DNA of 64,000 nt from Strigamia acuminata (lineage: Eukaryota; Arthropoda; Chilopoda; Geophilomorpha; Linotaeniidae). The notes under the pieces are model-generated. The model did not search any database. It saw only the letters and a program-made list of their open reading frames with translations, and was not told where the DNA came from. Location of the stretch: positions 14,510,001-14,574,000 of the forward strand of contig OX442319.1 of NCBI GenBank assembly GCA_949358305.1, given 5' to 3'. Positions 11,140 through 19,835 of the stretch are shown piece by piece. Position 1 is the stretch's first letter; every line of letters starts with the position of its first letter. The position numbers and the translations under genes are program-made.

Positions 11140-14100
11140 TTACCATTATTTTGGTTCCAACAATAGAAGATATGGAAGACTCTTTATTTGATGTTTCATC
11201 ACCCAAAGAGCCAGACCCGCGTATTGTTTTCTCTACGAAACCGGAAATTGATCACGTAAACGTTGCACTGAAATCTGGAAGGAGTATTACTCCACTACCT
11301 TACATCAAAGCAACATTGAATGGACTAAAGGTCACTGCTCTGATGGACACTGGGGCAACCCATAGATACATCAGTGGTGGTATGCTTAAAAAGCTAGATC
11401 TTCTACGTTTTATGACTCCATTTTTAACAAACAGATTTGTATACACTGGGGACAGACCTACACGTCCAATTGGGACCATCACAATGCCACTTAAGTGGCA
11501 AGGTGGCGAACTCCCTGTAACATTTACTGTTCTCCCATCAGCTTCAGAATTCATCCTGTTAGGCTGCTCTTGGATAATGGAAAATAGGATTGTTATCAAT
11601 CTAACACAGAGGGAATATTTCCACCTTGATTTCCCGCATGAAACGTTTCCTTTCGACGACCCACCATCGCCGGAAGAAATGGGAAATGCAATAATGGATA
11701 AATGGGATGCATTGGTTACAGAATCAAAAAATCCCTCTGTCTCCTCAGCCGAATTAAGTGAGAGACTTTTAGCTCGAAGCACTTTGTCAGCAAAACAGAG
11801 ATTTCAAATCTCACAACTTGTGAATAAACACAGACATGTGTTTAGTGACAAAGCTGGTTGCCACCCCACGTTGGAACATCCAATTCCAACTGGAGATGCA
11901 CCTCCATTTAAATGCAAAGATAGACCAATGAATCCCAAAAAAGCTGAGATTTATCGGGAATTGGTTGCCGAATTGCTTAGAGATGGTTGGGCTGAACCTT
12001 GCGAAGGAAGTTACAAGAACCCTCCAGTTATTGTGGCTAAAAAAGATGGCGGTTACCGCCTTTGTATTGATTTTCGTTGGCTGAATAAAATCACAATTAA
12101 GGACGTCTACCAGATGCCCTCAATTTCCATGATTTTGGCCTGTTTAGGTGGAAAAAAGTTCTTTTCTACTTTGGATTTGACTAAAGGTTATTACCAAATA
12201 AAGTTGAAGCCAAGTGATAAAAGGAAGACTGCTTTCTCCACTTCTGATGGGACGTACCAGTTCACCCGTATGCCTTTCGGTCTGTGCAATGCACCCAGTG
12301 CGTTCCAAAGAATGATGGACCAAGTGCTTGGAAAAGCTCAACACAAGTGGGCTCTCGCATATCTTGATGATATCATCATTTTCAGCGACTCATTTGAAGA
12401 ACATCTTCAACATCTTGATGACATTTTGTCAAAATTAGATGCAAACAAGCTAACAGCAAGTCCATCAAAGTCATTTCTCTGCCCAGAGGAATTAAATTTT
12501 CTTGGATTCACAATGTCAAATGGGAATTATAGCCCAAACAATGACAAAGTGGAAGCTATCATAGATTATCCAACTCCTTCCAGTGTAAAGCAGCTACAAC
12601 GCTTTATTGGAATGGTGGGTTTCTATGCCGCTTTGATTCCAAAACTGAGTATCACCCAAAAACCATTTTTTGCCCTCTTAAAAAAGGACGTCAAATGGCA
12701 GTGGTCCGAAGAATGCAATACTGCGTTCGAGTATTTGAAGAATCAACTTGCTGTAGGAATTATGCTGCCTCTGCCTGATTTTGCACGCAACTTTACCATC
12801 CACACGGATGCAAGTGGCGGCGGGCTCGGAGCTGTCCTGATGCAACTTGATGACCATGGTGCTTTAAGACCAGTGGCTTATGCCAGCAGAACTCTGCAAG
12901 GTGCTGAAAACAACTACAGCACCACTGATTTGGAATGTTTAGCTGTGGTTTGGGCTGTTGATAAGTTCAAACCATACATTGAATATTCTGAATTCCAGGT
13001 TGAGACAGACCATCATGCTTTGAGATTTCTCATGACGATGGAAAATCCAGCCGGCAGACTGGCTAGGTGGGCAATGAAATTGCAAAACGAAAATTTCACC
13101 ATCAAGTACAGAAAAGGCACCGACAATCAAGTCGCAGATGCCCTGTCTAGAGTCTCCCTTGATAACGGCAATCCATTAGAAGGCAAAGCGACATTAGAAG
13201 AGGTTATGGAGCCTGTTGCTCTGGCTTATCTCTCCAATGAAATTGACGACTCTATGAGTTTTGAAAACATTATTTCACAGCAACGTGCTGACAAACATCT
13301 TTCCAAATTAATCGAATGGTTAGAATTGGGTGATGACCAACCTCGTCCAGAACTCCCTAAGTTCTTGGAGGACAAACAGTACGACTGCACTCTCACGAGA
13401 AAAGGAATGCTTATCATTTATGCACCCTTTAAAACTGATTTCTTTGTAGAAGAAGAAGAGGATTTGGGGACTGGATTTAAAATCTTTATCCCACCATCCC
13501 TGCAATTGACAGCACTTCAACTAATTCATGATCATCCAATGGCTGGACATGGAGGAATTGAGGTGACTTTAGAACGATTGAAGAGAGTTTATTTTTGGCC
13601 TGGTATGCAAAAAGATGTAAAACATCACGTAGCTAGCTGCGACCGCTGCCAGCGTTGTAAACCAATCCAAAGAAAGCCAAAAGGACTAATGATCCCAACT
13701 TCCCCAAAGATTGGTCGGTTTGAAAAGATAGGAATTGATTTAATAGGTCCACTTCCTAGAACATCAAATAGAAACAGATTCATTTTAGTCATAGTAGATT
13801 ATGCCACAGGCTGGATGGAAGCCACACCGCTAAGATCTTCAAAAATGGTTGTAATCGCACCAATTTTGAAACGATTCTTTAGCAATCACGGGTGCCCTCG
13901 CTTCATGTTGAGCGACAATGGCCCTCAGTTCATTTCTGACGTTTATCAGACTCTGTGTGATGATGCGGGGGTTGTTCCACTAAAAACGACGCCTTATCAT
14001 CCTCAGACAAACCTCACTGAACGTGTTAACAGAAATATTAAGATCATGCTTAGGATTTTTACTTTTGAGCACGATCATTGGGACAGATGCATTGATCAAA

Positions 14101-14861
14101 TTAATTTTGCATTGCACTCTGCACCAAATGTGTCTACCGGTTTTACACCAGCAATGCTGACGTATGGCAAGGAAATACGACCTTTTTGGGACAATCGAGA
14201 TGTGTCTTACGACACCCCATTCGACCCAGAAAGACCTTTTGACGCTGCCAGAATGCTAGTCGCTAGACACCAAACTCTGATTGCTGCAGCTCTTAAAAAT
14301 AAGAGTCTGGCCCAAGCAAAACAGAAAGGATATTACGACCGACACCGCAGTGACGAGACATTCGAGGTTGGAGATTTGGTTCTGCTAAAAACTCATCCCC
14401 TGTCCAATGCTGCTAATCGGTATGCTGCATCCCTCGAAGATCGCTTTGAAGGACCATATGTAATTACCAAAGTTTACAATCCAAATGTATATGTTTTAGC
14501 TAAACCAATAACTTTACAAGTTAAAGGCTCTTACAATATTGTACAATTGAGAAGGTTCATTCCTTCGGAAGAAAAAGCTCAGTGGCCTATTCAAGACAAG
14601 GATGATGAAGAAGTTCCTGAGAACCAACCTGCAAATACTGGAGCAGCAACAATCTTGCCACAACCAGTACGACCAGTGGATACGGATATCGCAATCAAAT
14701 TGCCAACACCCGTAAAACCTTGGAGAAATCCAAAGAAGAACAGGAATTTGCCCCTGCCGAACATGGATTTGCAAAAACCCACGGCAGCATGGCCAAAACC
14801 GAATTTGAATTCAAAAAGACCTCAAAGGAATCACACAATACCAATACGATATCGTGATTGA
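11085..14861 (+). CDS. pol: Pol polyprotein: protease, reverse transcriptase, RNase H, integrase
   Basis: Enzymes for reverse transcription and integration, read in the -1 frame after gag; the frame opens at 11070 with TTG and has no useful ATG. Counting from 11070, the aspartic protease motif DTGAT begins at residue 93. Reverse transcriptase carries YLDD (431-434). RNase H has HTDASGG (D580), E622, TDHH (D647) and D690. Integrase has a zinc domain H822-x4-H827 ... C857-x2-C860, the catalytic triad D890, D949, E984 (35-residue last spacing), and a GPYVITKV (GPY/F) module near the C terminus. No chromodomain signature was seen. The tail is Pro- and Lys-rich. All catalytic residues are present and there is no internal stop, so the protein looks competent. 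The order assigns it to Ty3/gypsy. Confidence 0.95.
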   Translation, partial: GKRGGAVARDNRVTDDCALTIILVPTIEDMEDSLFDVSSPKEPDPRIVFSTKPEIDHVNVALKSGRSITPLPYIKATLNGLKVTALMDTGATHRYISGGMLKKLDLLRFMTPFLTNRFVYTGDRPTRPIGTITMPLKWQGGELPVTFTVLPSASEFILLGCSWIMENRIVINLTQREYFHLDFPHETFPFDDPPSPEEMGNAIMDKWDALVTESKNPSVSSAELSERLLARSTLSAKQRFQISQLVNKHRHVFSDKAGCHPTLEHPIPTGDAPPFKCKDRPMNPKKAEIYRELVAELLRDGWAEPCEGSYKNPPVIVAKKDGGYRLCIDFRWLNKITIKDVYQMPSISMILACLGGKKFFSTLDLTKGYYQIKLKPSDKRKTAFSTSDGTYQFTRMPFGLCNAPSAFQRMMDQVLGKAQHKWALAYLDDIIIFSDSFEEHLQHLDDILSKLDANKLTASPSKSFLCPEELNFLGFTMSNGNYSPNNDKVEAIIDYPTPSSVKQLQRFIGMVGFYAALIPKLSITQKPFFALLKKDVKWQWSEECNTAFEYLKNQLAVGIMLPLPDFARNFTIHTDASGGGLGAVLMQLDDHGALRPVAYASRTLQGAENNYSTTDLECLAVVWAVDKFKPYIEYSEFQVETDHHALRFLMTMENPAGRLARWAMKLQNENFTIKYRKGTDNQVADALSRVSLDNGNPLEGKATLEEVMEPVALAYLSNEIDDSMSFENIISQQRADKHLSKLIEWLELGDDQPRPELPKFLEDKQYDCTLTRKGMLIIYAPFKTDFFVEEEEDLGTGFKIFIPPSLQLTALQLIHDHPMAGHGGIEVTLERLKRVYFWPGMQKDVKHHVASCDRCQRCKPIQRKPKGLMIPTSPKIGRFEKIGIDLIGPLPRTSNRNRFILVIVDYATGWMEATPLRSSKMVVIAPILKRFFSNHGCPRFMLSDNGPQFISDVYQTLCDDAGVVPLKTTPYHPQTNLTERVNRNIKIMLRIFTFEHDHWDRCIDQINFALHSAPNVSTGFTPAMLTYGKEIRPFWDNRDVSYDTPFDPERPFDAARMLVARHQTLIAAALKNKSLAQAKQKGYYDRHRSDETFEVGDLVLLKTHPLSNAANRYAASLEDRFEGPYVITKVYNPNVYVLAKPITLQVKGSYNIVQLRRFIPSEEKAQWPIQDKDDEEVPENQPANTGAATILPQPVRPVDTDIAIKLPTPVKPWRNPKKNRNLPLPNMDLQKPTAAWPKPNLNSKRPQRNHTIPIRYRD

Positions 14862-15065
14862 CCACTAGGGGGAACACCTTCGAATTCAAAAATCTGTTCG
14901 ACCAATCACGAAACGATTACATAGCGTCTGCGGCCCTTGTGCGACGCACCCAAAACGTTTTTTTATAATACTTAACAAAGAAATCTGCACGAATTCATCA
15001 TTCTCGCAGCGACAGGCAACTAGCAAGTTACTTTCCATTCTTTCTCGACTTCAAAACTATTCGAA

Positions 15066-16229
15066 ATGGATAAATATCCAAAAGGAACCCGCACGAAATG
15101 TCCAGTATGCTTAGGAAAGAGATTCACGCGACACGAAAATTGCGCTTTTACGCAATGTGGGAATTGCCTGGGGAAAGGCCACGTGGACGAAAACCATCAA
15201 CTGGAACGCTTTTTCGAAATCAACATGACCGTCCCCGGTGTGCCGATCTCAGACAAAAAACAAGAGATTAGTTGGATGCACGTACGTACACGCGCCGAAC
15301 GAGACGCAGCTGAGAAGGCATTTTATGCCAAATCGGTCGCGTCAACTTCCACCAGACCGAACCCGAAGACTGTCCGATCGTCGAAAGAATTAACGACAAA
15401 GACGTCAACGAAAAAAATCGCTCAATCATCGGAGAAAACGACCAACATGAACCAAATGTCTCGTAAATCGACAAAGAGTTCGAAACCGTTTGTGAAAAAG
15501 ATGACTGAACCGAAGGAATCGAATGGCAATAATTTGCCAAAAGCTGCGCCCGCCAAAACGGCGACTGCAGCCAGATCTGAAATCTCCCCAGCTCTCGTAA
15601 AAATAAGAGAGACGCTTCGTGCCCAAAATCCAACCTGGTCGAAAGACAAAGTGGTGACGATAGCGAAGGAAAAGCTAAAGTGGCAGAAAGTTGCGGATTA
15701 TAAATTGGAACGAAGACTTCGCGCCGCTCTTGCCGCAGTTGAACGACCCGCGTGCTCGAACTCATCGGAAAAATCGCCGACGGAATTAGAATCGACCTGG
15801 AAATTGAAATTTCCTACAACTTCACTGCCACACACAATCACGTCGGGTGAAGTAATCGAAATGACAGAATCTGTCGAAACCCCGGCGGTCGTGATGCCAC
15901 CACTTTTCGGCGAACGACCGACAAACTTGACTTTCCAAGTGAGTCCGATTAATGACTCCAAGGAGGTCGCCGTCGAGGATATGACTAATACGCTCGACGC
16001 CATGGAAATCGAGCCATCCGAACCAGCTCAGCCGATGATCGGGGAACCGCGAACGTCTCCTCCGCCCCTTCCGCCGCAAACGAAAACGGAAAAGAAAACC
16101 AGATCCGCCGCAAAGAAGGAAAAGAAAGTTCGACGAAACTTGGCGAAAGAACTGCCACACGTCGAAGAAGACAAACGCGAGGACGACGAAGATTTACCGC
16201 CAACACCCGGAAAATCGCTGGAATCGTAA
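15066..16229 (+). CDS. Third retrotransposon ORF: zinc-knuckle, highly basic accessory protein (not envelope)
   Basis: 387 residues from a genuine ATG, 204 bp after pol. The N terminus carries two Cys/His clusters: C12-x2-C15-x7-H23-x2-C26 and C31-x2-C34-x4-H39-x4-H44. The paired-knuckle pattern recalls the nucleic-acid-binding ends of BEL/Pao Gag and some LINE ORF1 proteins. The middle (about 90-170) is Lys/Ser/Thr-rich and probably disordered, followed by a predicted helical basic segment (about 180-240) and an acidic, Pro-rich tail with a KKEKK-type basic block. I see no signal peptide, membrane segment or furin site, so it is not an Env. Its codon usage (many CGN, GCG) differs from gag and pol, hinting at a separate origin. 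Function is inferred as nucleic-acid binding only. Confidence 0.75.
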   Translation: MDKYPKGTRTKCPVCLGKRFTRHENCAFTQCGNCLGKGHVDENHQLERFFEINMTVPGVPISDKKQEISWMHVRTRAERDAAEKAFYAKSVASTSTRPNPKTVRSSKELTTKTSTKKIAQSSEKTTNMNQMSRKSTKSSKPFVKKMTEPKESNGNNLPKAAPAKTATAARSEISPALVKIRETLRAQNPTWSKDKVVTIAKEKLKWQKVADYKLERRLRAALAAVERPACSNSSEKSPTELESTWKLKFPTTSLPHTITSGEVIEMTESVETPAVVMPPLFGERPTNLTFQVSPINDSKEVAVEDMTNTLDAMEIEPSEPAQPMIGEPRTSPPPLPPQTKTEKKTRSAAKKEKKVRRNLAKELPHVEEDKREDDEDLPPTPGKSLES

Positions 16230-16737
16230 TAGTTCGAAGAAGAATTGGCCAGGTTTTGTTCGAAAAAACCTTTATAGTGCCAGAAATCGATTGTTGTTTA
16301 CATTTTTTAAGTGTTTTTTCAATCTTAAATAGCATTTAGTAGTAATAGTCCTAACTTTTATTAGAATCTAAGTATTTAAAAGTATTTATACTTACCATTT
16401 AATATTAAAATTGCTTAAATAATTACAAAAATCGTTAAAATTTAAAAATTCAAGTGTTTTATTCATGTTACAAGTGTTGTACAAATTTATTTTTCATAGT
16501 ATCAAATTGTAGTATTCTCTTCATCCTGGGGGTAAGTGTGCGTTGTTTTTATCGGTGTTATTTCCCATTGTTACCTACTGGTGATCCGCGCTCTAGCTGT
16601 ATCAGCTCATCCGCATTAAAGTCATCTGTTTATCTGTAAAAAAGAGAAGTAATGATTAGTTTATAATTAAAAATTAACTTTCAAACAACCACTTTCGTGA
16701 TTGTGTTGAGGTACCCCTCTCAGTACTTACCTTTTTT
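16230..16737 (+). other. Retrotransposon 3' untranslated region
   Basis: AT-rich sequence between the third ORF and the polypurine tract. No coding frame or structured repeat supports a gene here. Confidence 0.6.
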
Positions 16738-16749
16738 AGGGGGGGGAGA
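16738..16749 (+). other. Polypurine tract
   Basis: AGGGGGGGGAGA abuts the TG of the 3' LTR exactly, preceded by a T run. This is the expected primer for plus-strand synthesis. Confidence 0.85.
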
Positions 16750-17372
16750 TGTGACCGGCTGCCCGATCAGTCCGTTCACTTACCTGCAACACACGGCGCT
16801 TCCACGGCTCTCGCGCACCTCGTGTGTTTCTCGCGCGCACCTGACGCGGTCCCCCGCGCCAGGTGGAGCTGATGGTCGTTGGCTCCGCCAATTGGGAACC
16901 GGAAGTGCCCTTCCGGAAGTGGTCGGCCCCGCAGAAGGCCCAGAGAGTTCTCTTGCAACCAGCGTGGCGAACGGTCGCTTCTACGATCGCTCTTCCACAC
17001 TGGCAATCATGACGAATCCGATTGGCGTGGCGACTCTGTCGCCCGCCGGGACTTGATAGTCCGTGTTCCCCGCGCCTGTCCTACGTTCTCCGTGAACGTA
17101 GCGACGACGCGGCCGAACAGTATTCAGACCACGCGTGTCATTCGGCCAATGGCCGCCGTGCCACGCGGTCTTGTTAGGGATGGCTGTTTCTCAGCCATCG
17201 CATTGGGAAATGCACTGTAGAGACACCACATCATACCCCTAGACATAATAAAGCTTACCTTAAACTAAACTTGTGTCTCTTGTGTATTTCGGAAGTGTAT
17301 TTTATCGTGTGTGTTGTGTCCAGCGTCCCGTGGCTCTCCCCCGACCACGTGGCGTCCGTCCAAACACTCACA
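16750..17372 (+). repeat. 3' LTR of the Ty3/gypsy-type element
   Basis: 623 bp, offset 10,213 bp from the 5' LTR and identical to it by eye, ending CACTCACA followed by the AAAG target duplication (17373-17376). Confidence 0.95.
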
Positions 17373-17376
17373 AAAG

Positions 17377-17874
17377 AACAATTAAATTAACCACACCATA
17401 AAGCTTCAAATTGGTGGATATTCAAAAAAATGGGTGATTTTGTGACCCCGCCGCCTGTCAGAATTCAAAACCGACTTGAAGCCAATTTGAAGCTTTATGG
17501 TTTTACCCTGCTTTGGATGGAGAGCATGCCCTAAAATTCGAGTTACCGTACGTAAATCGCTGGGGATCTGATTAGCTCGTCCAATCATGACATTTTTTTA
17601 TTTTAGCATTGATTCAGGGAGAGCGATACGTTTTTACAGAAATGTCAAAGAATACAGAATATACTATTTAGAATATACAGAATTTAAAAGCAGAGTTAGC
17701 ATGTATTTTGAATGTAACCTACAGTATGAATGCACTTCTAGTTATACAATTATCATTACAATACAATATGATGAAAATAATAGAGCAAAGAAGTAAATTT
17801 AATCACGTGAACCTTCGAGACAAAAATAACTTAATCCTAAAAATTGTGAAAATTTTTTAATACAAGTAGTTTCA
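17377..17874. other. Spacer between retrotransposon and channel copy B
   Basis: AT-rich sequence with no supported gene. An inverted pair, AAGCTTCAAATTGG (17401) and CCAATTTGAAGCTTTATGG (17482), suggests a small fold-back. The downstream end of copy B (stop at 17875-17877, minus strand) closes the stretch. Confidence 0.4.
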
Positions 17875-17936
17875 TTAAAAATGCTTTACAATCCCTCTCG
17901 CCATGCTGAGTATGGACAAACCTAGTGATAAACTTA

Positions 17937-18291
17937 TACCTTGTTCGCACCAGAATGTTTGGGCTAGCCCAAAGTTTAAATCTAGTTCTTTTTCTTGGTG
18001 CGAACGCATCTGGCCCAAAATTATCTTGTTTAAAAATGTTTAAACTAGATAATTCTAATCCAGTTGTGTGAACTAGATAATTGTCAAAGAACTAGATAAC
18101 TGTCAAGGTCACTTCCCACAATTCCATGCGTAACCTGGTCAGTTGATTGTCTATTGGCTGCATGCTAGCCTAGATATGTGGCTTTTTGCTTTTTGGTGCG
18201 AACGCTCTAGCCTGAACTTTTTAAGCCAACATCAGGCCAGAACTAGATTTAAACTTTGGGCTAGCCCAAACTTTCTGGTGCGAACATGGTA
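17937..18291. mobile_element. MITE inserted in a channel exon (TTA target duplication)
   Basis: 355 bp with about 50-bp inverted ends starting TACC(T/A)TGTTCGCACCAGAA and containing the palindrome GGGCTAGCCC. It is flanked by TTA at 17934-17936 and 18292-18294. The 3-bp TTA duplication fits a PIF/Harbinger (Tourist-like) element. Removing the element plus one TTA restores the conserved TM2 reading frame, while assuming a TA duplication would leave a stop, which supports TTA. Confidence 0.85.
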
Positions 18292-19723
18292 TTAGGATGT
18301 TCCCAATGTCACATAAGAACGATATAATGTCATAGGTTAGGTGGTCAATAAAATGTTGAATTATATTGTTGGCGAACAAGATACCTATTATTGTAAATCC
18401 TGGAACAGGAGTGCTTTGGCCGTACACTGTGTTCATATACTTGGATTGAGTACATGGAATGTAACATTCACATTCATCTGTTAAATTTGAGTGCAGAAAT
18501 GTGTTCAAGTAGGCAGAATAAGTTGCTCTCGCTGATTGAGACGTGTTGCACATGCGACGTGCCACTTTCTCAACAGATGGTAAACTAGAAATCCGACAAA
18601 AAGATTATTGCCAGTTCACACAATAAGTTAATTAATACTGTACCTGCAATTCAAATGTTCATTTAGTTTTTCCTGATAACATTTGTTCTTGCACCTGTAA
18701 AAATTCTTTTGTGGTAAGCATTTTCTTGTTGGTGTACTAATGCGCTGAAACTATATACAGCAATTGTGAAAGCTTTATTGTAATAAAAGCTGAAATATAC
18801 AGTCGGATAATTCGGTAAGCACGGGACATACAACACACATACGTAGAAAATGAATAACACAAGTCAGTGTTCCTTCGCACGGCCCTGGCCATTGGTCAAT
18901 GTCCTGTCACAGGACTCCTGTGATCATACGGCGTGTCAAATGGCCGCGGTTCATTTTGTTATACAGTATACTGTATAATGATTTTAGTTTAAACTTGCTC
19001 ACCTTGATCAAGCGATAGGCTATACCTAGTAAGAAGTCGTTTATTGGCAATAGTCTTGCTGAAGTTAAATCCAAATCCAATTCTTCTCTAGAAGTTGAAT
19101 AAAGCTAATACAAAAGAGCATTAATTAATAATTAATTAATGTTTAGAATATTTTTTCAATCATTTCAATTAGTTTTTTTATCCTTCATACTCTGTATTTT
19201 CCATTGGTCATGAATTTGTGAGAGTGGACGGAAGCTAGCAGAGATAGAATCACTCTGCTTGCACCGAATGCTCGAAACTTTGATTAGAGAATGACTAGCT
19301 AACATGCAAGCAAACAAATTTACATAAAAATCATTAACTACCTATGATATTTGTGGTGTTACCGTCAACGGAAACTGGTCACAAATGGAAGACAAAGTAT
19401 TGAGATAAATTCAAGCAAGGGCGAGTCCAGAGACTCTTCCAAAGGAGCAATACACTTCAGTAGCTTGGAAAATGTTTTCAATTTATTCTACACAATGAAG
19501 TCCAATCATTTTGTCGACAGTCGTTTTGCAGACGTAATAATTGGCCTCAAACAAATTGCTCTGACCTGGAAGTTGGATCCCCCTGGATCCGCCCTTGAAT
19601 TCAAGCTCCTTTACCACATAATTATTCTCGCCACATGGTGTAATCCCAGGAGTCAGAAAGATAACAGTAAGCATTGTAAACATTCCACTGTACGGTATAA
19701 CATCTAGAAAATAATTTGAAATA

Positions 19724-19835
19724 CAATCGAACCTCGTTAGAACGAATCGCAAGATAATATAATACGGAGTATAATATTATCGTTATTTCGTGTTTTAAGT
19801 ATGTTTTAAGTATTCGTTCTAACGAGGTTGGACTG
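19724..19835. mobile_element. Small mariner/pogo-type MITE
   Basis: Inverted ends CAATCGAACCTCGTTAGAAC and, on the other side, CAGTCCAACCTCGTTAGAAC, followed by GAAT in both, are flanked by TA (19722-19723 and 19836-19837). The element is 112 bp, in an intron of channel copy B about 20 bp from exon 19615-19703. Confidence 0.7.

Larger units (their letters stand above)
6537..17372 (+). mobile_element. Complete Ty3/gypsy-type LTR retrotransposon with an extra ORF
   Basis: The element is 10.8 kb with two 623-bp LTRs beginning TGTGACC and ending CACTCACA, flanked by a 4-bp target duplication AAAG (6533-6536 and 17373-17376). Internal order is PBS-like site, long leader, gag (9460-11124), pol in the -1 frame (to 14861), a third ORF (15066-16229) and a purine tract touching the 3' LTR. 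Pol order is protease, reverse transcriptase, RNase H, integrase, the Ty3/gypsy (Metaviridae) arrangement. All three frames are open and the LTRs look identical by eye, so the insertion should be recent and possibly still competent. It sits between the two paralogous channel genes. Confidence 0.95.

Noticed and set aside
15066-16229. ORF3 as an envelope gene
   Set aside because: No signal peptide, transmembrane helix or fusion-type segment, and the N terminus is zinc-knuckle-like.
17937-18291. TA (2-bp) target duplication for this MITE
   Set aside because: Removing the element under a TA model leaves a stop codon in the channel exon, while the TTA model restores a conserved TM2.
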